Shown here piece after piece: positions 52,434 to 61,499 of a stretch of DNA of 64,000 bases. The stretch's first letter is position 1. Every line of letters begins with the position of its first letter. The DNA is taken from contig NZ_BMMP01000015.1 in NCBI RefSeq assembly GCF_014645895.1, positions 62,001 to 126,000 on the forward strand, given 5' to 3'. Made by a program: the position numbers and the translations under genes. The notes beneath the pieces were generated by a model that ran no database searches, had not been told where the DNA came from, and saw only the letters and a program-made list of their open reading frames with translations. The stretch comes from Streptomyces daqingensis. GTDB taxonomy: Bacteria > Actinomycetota > Actinomycetes > Streptomycetales > Streptomycetaceae.

Positions 52434-53752
52434 CGGTTGACCTCCCGCTCCCGCTCCGGCGCGGCGTCCGCGGTCTTGTGCGAGGAATCGCGCGGCGCTG
52501 CCGCCAGGCGCCGGCGTACGAGCAGGAAGGCCAGCCCCAGCACGAGTGCCGCACCGTGCATGGCCCCCACCACCCCGAAGGGCGAGAAGCGTTCGAGCAG
52601 CGAGGCGCTGATGACCATTCCGAGACCGAACGCCGTGTTCTCCGTCGTGGCGGCGAGGCCGAACGCGGCGGCCCGGCCCTTCTCGGGGAGGGTCTGCAGG
52701 CGCGAGACGAAGGCGTTCTCCGTGAACCCGTCGGCCATGCCGGCCAGCACGATGACGGGGAGGGCCAGCCAGACCGGCAGCCCTGCGAAGGCGAGGATGA
52801 AGGCCGCCGACATGACCAGGACGCCCACGGCGAAAGCGGTGTCGGACGGGGCCCCTCGGCGCTTCGCGTACCGCGTCGTCAGCCGCTGCGCGATGAGGTT
52901 CCCGACGGCCCACGTCGTCCAGAACTGGCTCATGAACACGGCGGGGTTGTCCGGGTCCACGGCACGGGACTGGATCGGCATGCCGACGTTGTGCGCCGAG
53001 GAACCGAACCCGTCCACGGCCCGGACCGCGACGAGCATCAGCACCAGCGGAGGCAGCATTCCGAAGGCGAGCGCCGCCATCCGCCGTGCCCTCGTGGGCC
53101 GTTCGTCCGTCTTGACGCCTCCCCCAGCCGAGGGCGCGCGCCCCTCCGCCCCGGTCTCCGCGGAGTCCGTACGCGTACGGAGCGGAAGCCAGGCGAGGTT
53201 GGCGGCCGAGAGCGCGAACGTGCTCGCGGAGACGAGGAACGCCGCCGTGTGCCCGAGCAGCGAGACGACGACGCCCGCCGAGGCGAAACCGGCGACCATC
53301 GCCACCGAACGGCAGCTCGCCAGCAGACCGTTGGCCCACACGCGCCTGTCCGCCCCGACAATGGCCGGCACGGCGGTCCGCAGGGCGACGCCGTTGGAGT
53401 TGGAGCAGAGGCCCGCGACGACCACGACCGCGTACAGCAGCCAGACGCCCGTGAAGCGGTGGAAGACCACCAGAGTGATCAATCCGAGGGCCTGGACCGA
53501 CTCGGCTGTGATCATCATGCGTTTCAGATCGAGACGGGCCGCCAGTTTGCCCGCGAGCACTCCGCCTATCAGCCCGACGAGAAGGCGCACCGCCATGACG
53601 AGGCCGGTCTGCAACGCACTGTCGGTGACCTCGTAGACGAAAAGATTGAAGGCGACGAGATTGAGATAGACGCCGTATGCGGAAGCGGCATTGCCGGCCG
53701 CCAGAAATCTGAAAGAACGCACAGCGGAAACGCTGTCACGAATGGCTGTCAC
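52430..53752 (-). CDS. MFS exporter, first gene of the PKS-NRPS operon
   Basis: A 440-residue major facilitator with about 12 membrane segments, beginning after FRFLAAGNAASAYGVYLN. The loop motif between helices 2 and 3 is GVLAGKLAARLDLKRM, a typical MFS A-motif, and a charged loop (about 200-235) separates the two halves. It resembles enterobactin-exporter-type MFS pumps of small-molecule clusters. GTG 53752 is chosen for GGAGG 10 bases upstream; the frame upstream has no membrane segments. Its stop overlaps the PKS start (ATGA, 52430-52433), so pump and assembly line are made together. It is likely to export the product or protect the host. Confidence 0.88.
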   Translation of the reverse strand: MTAIRDSVSAVRSFRFLAAGNAASAYGVYLNLVAFNLFVYEVTDSALQTGLVMAVRLLVGLIGGVLAGKLAARLDLKRMMITAESVQALGLITLVVFHRFTGVWLLYAVVVVAGLCSNSNGVALRTAVPAIVGADRRVWANGLLASCRSVAMVAGFASAGVVVSLLGHTAAFLVSASTFALSAANLAWLPLRTRTDSAETGAEGRAPSAGGGVKTDERPTRARRMAALAFGMLPPLVLMLVAVRAVDGFGSSAHNVGMPIQSRAVDPDNPAVFMSQFWTTWAVGNLIAQRLTTRYAKRRGAPSDTAFAVGVLVMSAAFILAFAGLPVWLALPVIVLAGMADGFTENAFVSRLQTLPEKGRAAAFGLAATTENTAFGLGMVISASLLERFSPFGVVGAMHGAALVLGLAFLLVRRRLAAAPRDSSHKTADAAPEREREVNR

Positions 53753-54504
53753 GAGCCCGCGCCTCCGGTGGCGTCTGGAAATCGCAGTGAGTCTTGCAGC
53801 CGGTTTGCGGTCCGTCAAGGTCCTCCCGGAAGAAGGCTTCGACCCCTGGCCCGGACTCCTTGCGATGTGGCGACTTCGTGTCAGGCGGCACAGCGATATC
53901 ACCATGGCAGACGCGAAAGTGGAAGAAATTCTTCCGATTCTCTGTCGGTGGTCTACCACTGTGAAAGCACAGGTGAGCGGCGCTTACCGGCGGTCGCAGG
54001 CACCGCCCTGCCACGCCCTCGGAAGGGCCAGCGACCCGCAACGCGGACCCTCGAAAGGGCCTCGCCTTCCACCGCCGCGGGATCCGGAACGCGACCGCGA
54101 AAGGTCTCGGAAACCGCTTCGCCATGCGCTTCACCCCGAGTCCCGATTTCCCGGGGTATTCGATGCACCCGTGTTATCCGGAACAGGAATCGGCGCCGCT
54201 GACGATTACACTCCCTGCGAGAGTCGTCCGGAGATACGAGAGCGGCCCACTCCTCTTGGATATCGCATTCGCGGAAGACGCAGAGTGACGCGAACAACGA
54301 CGGCCGATCACAGGGTCCGGCGTCACGGCACGAACCGTCACCCCTCTCCCCGCTGCTCGTGCGACGGAATGGCCCCTCCGGGCCGCCGCACTGCCCCGAT
54401 GGGCCCTGCCGCCGCCCGGTTCCGAGTGGTCCGCTGGAACCGGGAGGTCCAGCGGGACGACTCTCGCTGGGCGCGCGGAGGCGAGCGAGTGAGAGGGGAC
54501 GGCA
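53753..54504. other. Intergenic region between the PKS-NRPS operon and the universal stress gene
   Basis: No gene is convincing in 750 bases. The left end holds the candidate operon promoter; the centre (about 53880-53990 and 54150-54300) is A+T-rich for this genome. The right end has a purine-rich ribosome binding site before 54505. Confidence 0.5.
53790..53818 (-). promoter_or_regulatory. Candidate promoter of the MFS-PKS-NRPS operon
   Basis: On the minus strand TTGACG (53818-53813), 17 bases, then AAGACT (53795-53790). Both hexamers fit the Streptomyces vegetative consensus reasonably well, and the spacing is ideal. The start codon lies about 38 bases beyond the -10. Confidence 0.45.
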
Positions 54505-55398
54505 ATGGTGGACGGACCCGTGACCGTCGGCGTGGACGGATCACCCTCCAGCATCAAGGCAGTCGAGCAGGGAGCCGAAGAGGCACGGCTGCGCGGAGCG
54601 ACCTTGCGACTGTTGCACGCGTACACCCACCCGTACGTCCTGCCGCCCGCTCCCCTCAGCGCAACAGCCCTGCCTTTCGGCCCGGCGGGAGAAGCCCTGC
54701 GCGAAATGGGCGAGAGGTACGTGACCGAGGCGGAGGAGCGGGCCCGGGCCGCCGCGCCGCAGATCGACGTCTCCACCGAGGTCGTCCAAGGCGAAGTGCT
54801 GTCCGTGCTGGTGGACGCCTCGGAGACCTCATCCCTGATGGTCGTGGGACGCCGAGGCCTGGGAGGCTTCGCCAGCCTGCTCCTCGGGTCCGCCGGCCTC
54901 CACCTCAGCGCCCATGCGCACTGCCCCGTCATGGCTCTGCGGGGCACACCGAAGCCCTCGGGCGACATCGTCCTGGGCGTCGACGGGTCACCAGCGGCAC
55001 AACTGGCGACCGAGTTCGCCTTCCACGAGGCGTCCCTGCGCGGAGCGCGTCTCGCCGCGACGCACGTGTTCTCCGAATGGAGCGTTCCGCTCTCGCCCCC
55101 CGAGGACGAGTCCATGCCGTACGCCCGCCGGCCCGGCTCCCTGCGCGAAGACGAGGAACGCCTCCTCAGCGAGGCCCTGGCCGGCCGGCCGGAGAAGTAC
55201 CCGGACGTCACCGTCGAGCACCGCTGCGTGCGGGGCGCGACGCGGGAGAAGCTCATCGAGGCCAGCGACAGCGCACAACTGCTCGTCGTCGGAGCACGCG
55301 GGCGCGGCGGCTTCTCCGGCCTGCTGCTCGGCTCCGTCAGCCAGGCGGCGCTCCACCACGCGCGATGCCCGGTCGTCGTCGCCCGCCACAGCCGCTGA
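54505..55398 (+). CDS. Tandem universal stress protein (two Usp domains)
   Basis: A 297-residue protein with two UspA domains, at about 1-145 and 155-297. Each starts with the family strand (TVGVDGSPSS and VLGVDGSPAA) and ends with the ATP-binding pattern VVGRRGLGGFASLLLGS and VVGARGRGGFSGLLLGS. Tandem Usp proteins of this type are common in Streptomyces and bind ATP; they support survival under oxygen or redox stress. It is monocistronic as far as can be seen. Confidence 0.92.
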   Translation: MVDGPVTVGVDGSPSSIKAVEQGAEEARLRGATLRLLHAYTHPYVLPPAPLSATALPFGPAGEALREMGERYVTEAEERARAAAPQIDVSTEVVQGEVLSVLVDASETSSLMVVGRRGLGGFASLLLGSAGLHLSAHAHCPVMALRGTPKPSGDIVLGVDGSPAAQLATEFAFHEASLRGARLAATHVFSEWSVPLSPPEDESMPYARRPGSLREDEERLLSEALAGRPEKYPDVTVEHRCVRGATREKLIEASDSAQLLVVGARGRGGFSGLLLGSVSQAALHHARCPVVVARHSR

Positions 55399-56534
55399 CC
55401 ACGGCGGTCATACCTCAGCCACGTCCGGCAACGCGCCCTGCGCCGCATGAGCGGCCGCATGCGTAGCGAGCCCTACGCCGATGACCGCATCCCTAGTTCG
55501 TCAGCCCACTCGGCCGCCACCCCGCGAGTATCTCGTCCTCCGCTACGCGCACGACCCGCCGGATGGGTTCGCCGTTCGCGAGATGCTTCTCCTTGAATTC
55601 TCGGCTGCCGCAGATTCGCGCAGGCTGCAAGCGTCATCGGCGGCCTATTCGCGAGCGTCCGACGTGCACGACGCACCCGGTGAATCTCCTCAGGCCCGGG
55701 TGAACTTGTCGTCTCGGGCCGGCGAACTCGCCACGGTCGGCCCATGCCGCTGCGGGGGACTTCGAGTTCTCACTCGAAGGAGCTCGCGCTCAATTGCGTG
55801 ACAGGCAATGCAGTTTGACCGCCGGCCCCTCAACAAAAGCGACAGACTGACGGTGCCAGGCGGGCACCAACTGGTTCACAGTGCGGCGCTCCCGTCAGCT
55901 CCGGCGGCCTGGCCCCTTCGACCGCAATACGGACAGACCGGCCCCGGCACGTGCGCGAGCCGACTCGACCGACCGCTCGTCCCCCTCAACTCCACCGGCA
56001 ACCGGCCGTGTTCCGCATCCATCAGACCAGAAGCCGCGTACCGGTACGCACAGGTGCGAACCACTCAGACGCCCGAATCGGCCACGGGGTGAAGGCGATC
56101 CCCGCTCCATACCCGTTCCCGCGGGGGCCGCGCACCGGCCGCCGGTCGCAGGGCTCGAACTGCCGGAAGCACACGAGAGGGGCACGACGCCAAGTCGCGG
56201 GAATCTCTCATCATTTCGCCGCAAATTGCCCTCGCAGCCGACCGATCGAGCCGGCACTCAGAGAGGAGAACGGGGTGCGGTGGCGCGAGACGACAGCAAA
56301 GTTGTCCCGTCGGTACGAGAGCGCCATCCTCGCGGACTCGCTGCGCTAGGCTCGGGCCGCCTTCGGGCCTCATAGGCCTAGACCTAGCACGCGATTGACC
56401 CGTAATTCCAAGATGTTGTCGTTCGCGACGACTCAGCCAACGCCATTGTCCTCGATCGTCGCACAGCCCTGGAGGGCACCGGGCTCGTGAAATTCGGGGC
56501 GTCGCATGACGCAAATGAGTGGAGTGAAGTCAAT
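55399..56534. other. Long gene-poor stretch with a hairpin
   Basis: More than 1.1 kb without a gene that I can defend. Short frames exist (for example 55481-55801 plus and 55895-56257 minus) but lack start signals and protein-like composition. A clean hairpin (CTTCGAGT-TCTC-ACTCGAAG) lies at 55760-55779, and CTAG-rich sequence occurs near 56343-56390. Two short stretches at 55790-55860 and 56190-56530 are relatively A+T-rich, the latter leading into the DUF1996 gene. A small RNA or a decayed gene is possible. Confidence 0.5.
55760..55779. other. 8-bp hairpin with TCTC loop
   Basis: A perfect 8-base-pair stem and 4-base loop (CTTCGAGT at 55760-55767, ACTCGAAG at 55772-55779), 360 bases after the Usp gene. 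No U-run follows. It could be a distant terminator or part of a structured RNA. Confidence 0.45.
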
Positions 56535-58856
56535 ATGCGAATAAAGGGCCATAGACGCTCGCGCACGGCGAACAGAACCATTGCGATCGTCGCAGCGCTG
56601 GTGGTCGGCGGTGGTGGCGCGGCGGCGATAGGCGTCAGCGCCTTCGCGGGGTCGAGCGAGGCCCCCACTCCCGCCGCGAGCACCATCGACTGCCCCGATG
56701 TGAGCCTTGCGCTGAATCAGGTGCCCAAGGGCGCCAAGCAGCCCGTGGGCCAGAAGCTCGCGGCTCTCGACCAGCAGGTCGCACAGGCTTACGGCCAGTG
56801 GAACTCGCAGGAGCAGAGCGCCGACGAGACTCTCGGCCAGTTGAAGCAGCAGCGCTCCGAGACCATCGAGAGCATGAGCCAGGACATCCAGAAGGCCGGC
56901 GGCCAGGCCCCCGGTGACCTGGAGTCCATGGCCCAGTGCCAGATGCTGAAGGACCAGGCCACCCAGGAAGGCCAGGAGGGCGGGAACGAAGGCGGCCAGC
57001 AGGTACAGGGCCCGGTCGCCGACGACTTCGTCAACATCGAGGACGTCGCGCCCAACGCCTCTGACGAAGAGGACCCGGGCGGCAGCTTCGAGACGAAGTG
57101 CGGCAACAACGAGGAAGAGCACTTCAACTCGGACAACGTGATCGCCGCTCCCGGTGTGCTGAACGGCGCCCACCACGTGCACGACTACGTGGGCAACGCG
57201 GACACCAGCAGCGAGTCCAGCGACGAGTCCCTCGCCGCGGCCAACACCACCTGCGCCAAGGGCGACCAGTCCACCCACTACTGGCCCGTGATCCGTTCAC
57301 TGGACGGCCAGGAGGACCAGCGGGGCGCCGTGCAGGAAGGCGACATCGACAAGGAGCCCGCGGGTCAGGAGAAGCCGCAGGGCCAGCGTTCCGGCGATGA
57401 CGCCGGTCAGGACCAGGGCCAGGACCAGGGCCAGGACCAAGGCCAGGGTCAGGACCAGGGCCAGGGTGACGGCGAGGAGCAGCCTCCCGCCGAAGGCCAG
57501 GACCAGGGCCAGAACCAGGGCCAGGACCAGGGCCAGGGCGACGGCGAGGAGCAGCCCCCGGCCGAAGGCCAGGACCAGGGCCAGAACCAGGGCCAGGGCG
57601 ACGGCGAGGAGCAGCCTCCCGCCGAAGGCCAGGACCAGGGCCAGGACCAGGGACAGGACCAGGGCCAGGGTGACGGCGGCGAAGGTGAAGGCGACGGCGA
57701 GGAAGACCAGGTCGGCGGCGGCGAAGGTGCCGAGGCCCAGCCGGGTGACGGTGGATCCAACGACCTCAACATCGGCACGATCCTCCAGCCCGACCCCGAG
57801 CTGAAGTTCACCTCCGGCGGTGCCGAGCAGGTCGTCGCGATGCCGCGCTTCCTGCGCATCATCACGGGTGACGCCAAGTCCTTCACCAACGGCGTCGAGA
57901 ACGCCAACGCGTCGTGGAGCTGCGAGGGCTTCGAGGACCGTCAGCTCGAGGACAAGTACCCGATCTGCCCTGAGGGCAAGAAGATGATCCGTACCTTCAA
58001 GTTCCAGAACTGCTGGGACGGCGAGAACACGGACAGCGGGAACCACCGGGACCACATGAAGTTCTCGGACGACCAGGGCAACTGCCCTGAGGGCTTCGTG
58101 AACATCCCGCAGCTTCAGCAGAAGATCAAGTACGACGTCCCTCAGCAGAACCTGCTCAACGCTGACACTCCGTTCGCGGTGGACTCCTTCCCGGAGCAGC
58201 TGCACAAGCCCATCACCGACCACAGCGACTTCATCAACGTCATGCCGAATGAGCTGATGAAGGAGGCCGTGGACTGCATCAACGACGGCAAGGAGTGCCC
58301 GGGCAGCGCGGAGGACCCCGACGAGGGCGAGGGGACCGACGAGAAGCCCGAGGAGTCGCCGTCGAAGCCGGACGAGTCGGACTCGAAGCCGGACAAGCCG
58401 GAGGAGAAGCCCGACTCGAACGACGACGGCTCGGCCTCCGACTCCGACAAGGACAAGGACAAGCCGGCGGAGAAGCCTGAATCGAAGCCGGACTCGAAGG
58501 ACGACGACTCCGCCCCGGCGGGCTCGGACTCCAGCAAGGACAAGCCGGAGTCGAAGGACAACGGTTCGGCCCCGGCTGGCTCGGACTCGGGTGAGAAGTC
58601 CTCGGACTCGAAGTCGGAGTCCAAGTCGGACAAGTCTGAGGACGACGCCGTCGGCGCGGCTGTGGACGAGGACAACCCCTCGGGAGAGCCTGACCGGTCG
58701 ACTCAGCTGGCGAAGGAAGAGGACAGCGACCTCGCCACGACCGGCTCCGACACCCCGGTCGGTCTGATCGTGGGGATCGGCTTGGCGGTCCTTGCCGCCG
58801 GCAGCGCTCAGGTGTGGTGGCTGCGCCGCAGGCACCTCGCCCGCGACCTGCCGTAA
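56535..58856 (+). CDS. LATTG-anchored cell-wall protein with DUF1996 domain interrupted by Gln-rich repeats
   Basis: A 773-residue surface protein. A basic start and hydrophobic stretch (TIAIVAALVVGGGGAAAIG) form a signal peptide. The DUF1996 domain is in two parts: block one has GAHHVHDYVGN and HYWPVI (about 212-252), block two has PRFLRIITGD and NHRDHMKFSDDQGNCP (about 436-520). Between them sits a Gln/Gly/Asp repeat of about 100 residues (DQGQ and GDGEEQPPAEG units). After the domain comes a Ser/Asp/Lys/Pro-rich stalk (about 590-730), then LATTG, a hydrophobic helix and RRRHLARDLP, a class E sortase sorting signal. ATG 56535 follows GGAGTG; a GTG at 56487 is possible. Ligand unknown; DUF1996 is often found in secreted carbohydrate-related proteins. 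Confidence 0.85.
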   Translation: MRIKGHRRSRTANRTIAIVAALVVGGGGAAAIGVSAFAGSSEAPTPAASTIDCPDVSLALNQVPKGAKQPVGQKLAALDQQVAQAYGQWNSQEQSADETLGQLKQQRSETIESMSQDIQKAGGQAPGDLESMAQCQMLKDQATQEGQEGGNEGGQQVQGPVADDFVNIEDVAPNASDEEDPGGSFETKCGNNEEEHFNSDNVIAAPGVLNGAHHVHDYVGNADTSSESSDESLAAANTTCAKGDQSTHYWPVIRSLDGQEDQRGAVQEGDIDKEPAGQEKPQGQRSGDDAGQDQGQDQGQDQGQGQDQGQGDGEEQPPAEGQDQGQNQGQDQGQGDGEEQPPAEGQDQGQNQGQGDGEEQPPAEGQDQGQDQGQDQGQGDGGEGEGDGEEDQVGGGEGAEAQPGDGGSNDLNIGTILQPDPELKFTSGGAEQVVAMPRFLRIITGDAKSFTNGVENANASWSCEGFEDRQLEDKYPICPEGKKMIRTFKFQNCWDGENTDSGNHRDHMKFSDDQGNCPEGFVNIPQLQQKIKYDVPQQNLLNADTPFAVDSFPEQLHKPITDHSDFINVMPNELMKEAVDCINDGKECPGSAEDPDEGEGTDEKPEESPSKPDESDSKPDKPEEKPDSNDDGSASDSDKDKDKPAEKPESKPDSKDDDSAPAGSDSSKDKPESKDNGSAPAGSDSGEKSSDSKSESKSDKSEDDAVGAAVDEDNPSGEPDRSTQLAKEEDSDLATTGSDTPVGLIVGIGLAVLAAGSAQVWWLRRRHLARDLP
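57405..57675 (+). repeat. Gln/Gly/Asp-coding tandem repeat within the DUF1996 gene
   Basis: Twelve-base units of the GGCCAGGACCAG type alternate with a longer block (GDGEEQPPAEG) that starts at 57465, 57537 and 57597. All units keep the frame, so copy number can change without loss of the protein. Confidence 0.9.
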
Positions 58857-58875
58857 CAGTTCGCTGTGAACGCCC

Positions 58876-58916
58876 GGGCCCCGTACCCGCTCTCCGTGAG
58901 CGGGTACGGGGCCCGT
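58876..58916. terminator. Strong hairpin between convergent DUF1996 and methyltransferase genes
   Basis: A perfect 18-base-pair stem (58876-58893 with 58899-58916) and a 5-base loop, 19 bases after the DUF1996 protein stop codon and 116 bases beyond the methyltransferase stop. Confidence 0.85.
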
Positions 58917-59032
58917 CGCGTTCAAGCCCGGCGTCGAGACCCCCTCGCGGGAGCCGCGCTCGACAGCCCGGACTTTAACTGCGCGCCGTCATGCGCCAGT
59001 CGGGCTCACCGAGACCCCGCGAGACCCCCCGC

Positions 59033-60382
59033 TCAGGCGTTCTTCGCCGCGGGCTCCAGGATCGCCACGCACTCCATGTGGTGCGTCATCGGGAAGAGGT
59101 CGAAGGCGCGCAGGAAGCGCGGCACGTAGCCCGCCTCCTTGAAGTAGCCCAAGTCCCGTGCCAGCGCCGCCGGATCGCACGCCACGTACCCGATGCGGCG
59201 CGGCCCGAGCCCGGCGATGTGCCGGACCGTCTGCTTGCCGGCGCCCGCCCGGGGCGGGTCCAGCACGACGAGGTCGGCCTCCGTGATTCCCGTGCGCGGC
59301 AGGACGGTCTCGACCTTGCCCTGCTCGACGCGGACCCGGTCGAAGCCGGCCAGGTTGTGACGGGCGTCCTCCACGGCCCTCTTGGAGGACTCGATGCCCA
59401 GCACGGCGCCGCTGTCGCCGATGCGGTCGGCCAGCGCTCCCGCGAAGAGGCCCGCCCCGCAGTACAGGTCGAGGGCCATCTCCCCCTTGCGGGGCGTGAG
59501 TCCGCGCATCAGAGCGTCGACGAGGAGTTCGGCGGCCTGCGTGTGCACCTGCCAGAATCCGCCCGCGCCGACGCGCCAGGTGCGGCCGTCGGCCCGCTCC
59601 CGGACGAAGTCCCGGCCGTGGACGCGGTGCAGCCGTCCCTTGTCGGTGGGCTTCTCCCCCGCCCTCAACACAGAGACGGGCTTGTCGAGTTCGACGAGCG
59701 GCAGCCGCTCGCCGGGCTTCGGCGTCAGGACGACCTGGCGGTCCTGGGAGCCGGTCGCGGCCGTGACCTCGATGCCCGCCATCCCCGGCCATTCGCGGCG
59801 TTCGACGCCGAGTTCCTCCACCCCGGGCGCGGCGATCAGGCAGTGGTCGACGGGCTGCACGTCGTGCGAGCGGTGCCGGCGGAAGCCCGGCCGTCCCTCG
59901 TCGTCGACGGCGAACTGCACGCGGGTGCGCCAGGAGGGCACTTCGCCCGCGGGCACCTTGTCACCGGGCGCGGGCTCCACGGTGCCGTCCCAGGAGACGT
60001 CCTCCGGGGTCATGCCCGCGAGCCGCTGGAGCTGCTCGGTGAGGACCTCGCCCTTCAGGCGCCGCTGCGCGCCGGGCTTGGCGTGCTGCCAGTCGCAGCC
60101 GCCGCAGCGTCCGGGGCCGGAGAAGGGGCAGGGCGCGGGGACGCGGTCCTTGGACGCCTCCAGCACCTCGACGGCGTCGGCCCGCAGGAAGCGGGAGTCC
60201 GTACGGCCTTCGGTGACGCGGACGATCACACGCTCGCCGGGCAGCGTGTGCCGGACGAAGAGCACCCGCCCCTCTTCGGTACGGGCGACGCAGTGCCCGC
60301 CGTGCGCGACGGGGCCGATCTCGACCTCGTACTCCTCACCGGCCAGTGAAGGGGCGAGGGCGTCTGCGGAGGCTTCGGGCAT
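59033..60382 (-). CDS. TrmA/RlmD-type RNA uracil-5-methyltransferase
   Basis: A 449-residue S-adenosylmethionine-dependent methyltransferase of the RlmD/TrmA family, which methylates C5 of uridine in rRNA or tRNA. An N-terminal TRAM domain (EEYEVEIGPVAHGGHCVAR, about 14-75) is followed by a cysteine cluster typical of the iron-sulfur site (CPFSGPGRCGGC), then the catalytic domain with FWQVHTQAAELL, DLYCGAGLFA, VLDPPRAGAG and YVACDPAALARDL. The catalytic Cys should be in YVACDP. ATG 60382 is used; a GTG at 60406 is also possible because no strong ribosome binding site decides. Which RNA it modifies is not resolved. Confidence 0.9.
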   Translation of the reverse strand: MPEASADALAPSLAGEEYEVEIGPVAHGGHCVARTEEGRVLFVRHTLPGERVIVRVTEGRTDSRFLRADAVEVLEASKDRVPAPCPFSGPGRCGGCDWQHAKPGAQRRLKGEVLTEQLQRLAGMTPEDVSWDGTVEPAPGDKVPAGEVPSWRTRVQFAVDDEGRPGFRRHRSHDVQPVDHCLIAAPGVEELGVERREWPGMAGIEVTAATGSQDRQVVLTPKPGERLPLVELDKPVSVLRAGEKPTDKGRLHRVHGRDFVRERADGRTWRVGAGGFWQVHTQAAELLVDALMRGLTPRKGEMALDLYCGAGLFAGALADRIGDSGAVLGIESSKRAVEDARHNLAGFDRVRVEQGKVETVLPRTGITEADLVVLDPPRAGAGKQTVRHIAGLGPRRIGYVACDPAALARDLGYFKEAGYVPRFLRAFDLFPMTHHMECVAILEPAAKNA

Positions 60383-60599
60383 GGCGGGGAACAGCTCCAG
60401 GGTGACGGCGGTGCGTGGGAGGCGGAAGCCCGGCGGCGGCGTTGCCCCTCGTGCACGGGGGCGTGGCGGTGCCGGGCAGTCCTTCAGTCTACGTGCCTCG
60501 CGCCGCCCGGCCGCCCGCCGCCGGTACCGGCCCGCACACGACCCCCGGCCCCCGGCCCGCAACCCCCGGGTTCCCCCTCCGGCCGCCGGCCGGTGCCCG

Positions 60600-61352
60600 T
60601 CAGTAGCCGCCGCTCAGCAACCGGCCGGCGTCCGGCACGGTCGCCTTGAGCCCGAGTTCGGACAGGATGCGGTACGCGGTCGCCGTGGCCGCGGACAGTA
60701 CGGGCAGGCCCGAGGCGTCCTCGACGTGCTGGACGGCCGAGAGCGAGGGCATCTGCACGCAGGCGGAGAGCACGATCGCCTCGGCTCCGGCGAGGTCGAG
60801 GCGCTTCCAGTGCTCCCGCAGGTCGTCGGGGTTCAGCCGCGCCACGGCCAGGTTGTCGGCGACTTCGAGGCTGAGGGAGTCGACGACCTCCGTGCCGGCG
60901 TCCTCGATGTAGTTCACGACGGTCTCGGTGAGCGGCTTCATGTACGGCGTGATGACGGCGACCCGCTTCGCTCCCAGCGCCTCGATGCCGCTGAGCAGCG
61001 CGCCCGCGCTGGAGACGACGGGGGCGTCGGCGTCCTGGTCACGCAGCACCCTCGTGATCTCGTCCTCGGCGGTGCAGTGGTAGCCGGGGCCCTGCGCCAT
61101 GATCGCGACGAGGCAGGCGGTGGCGACGACGTCGGGCCTGGCGTCCGCGAGTTCGAGGGAGGCGCGCTCCGTCTGGGCGTTCATGCCCTTCAGCTGCTCG
61201 GGGGTGACCTTCTGCATCCGCATGCGGCTGCTGTGGAAGACGAAGCGGTCCTCCGGTGCTGCCTCCTCGCGTGCGCGCAGCATGCGCGGCAGTTCGGTCT
61301 CCATCGTGAGGTTGGAGCTGGGGACGATCATGCCTATGTGGTGGTCCGTCAC
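60600..61352 (-). CDS. Maleate cis-trans isomerase (NicE-like)
   Basis: A 250-residue member of the Asp/Glu racemase superfamily, maleate isomerase group, converting maleate to fumarate without cofactor. The N-terminus IGMIVPSSNLTMETELPRM matches the family, and the two catalytic cysteines are in VATACLVAI and LSACVQMPS. GTG 61352 follows GGAGG. The genes nearby on the same strand encode the enzymes for the two preceding steps, N-formylmaleamate to maleamate to maleate, so the assignment is strengthened by context. A 147-base gap separates it from the MarR gene. Confidence 0.87.
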   Translation of the reverse strand: MTDHHIGMIVPSSNLTMETELPRMLRAREEAAPEDRFVFHSSRMRMQKVTPEQLKGMNAQTERASLELADARPDVVATACLVAIMAQGPGYHCTAEDEITRVLRDQDADAPVVSSAGALLSGIEALGAKRVAVITPYMKPLTETVVNYIEDAGTEVVDSLSLEVADNLAVARLNPDDLREHWKRLDLAGAEAIVLSACVQMPSLSAVQHVEDASGLPVLSAATATAYRILSELGLKATVPDAGRLLSGGY

Positions 61353-61499
61353 GGGGGCCTCCTGTCGTTGCCGCGTGCGGTGAGGAGGGTTCCTCCGCAC
61401 GCCGAGTTAATCCGAACACGTACTATCTGTCGGCACAAGAGCCCCGAGGAGTCCGTTCACCGGAGATCCGGGGCTTCGGCCGGCGGCCCCCGCTCCTGG

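Noticed and set aside
55473..55745. 90-codon minus-strand frame in the gene-poor stretch
   Set aside because: Arg-rich composition without secondary-structure pattern, no ribosome binding site, no recognised family.
56394..56420. TTGACC as promoter of the DUF1996 gene
   Set aside because: No acceptable -10 at 16-19 bases; distance to the start is also long. Not strong enough to list.
57405..57675. Tandem repeats in the DUF1996 gene as a CRISPR array
   Set aside because: The units are short, contiguous, in frame and encode Gln/Gly/Asp; there are no unique spacers.
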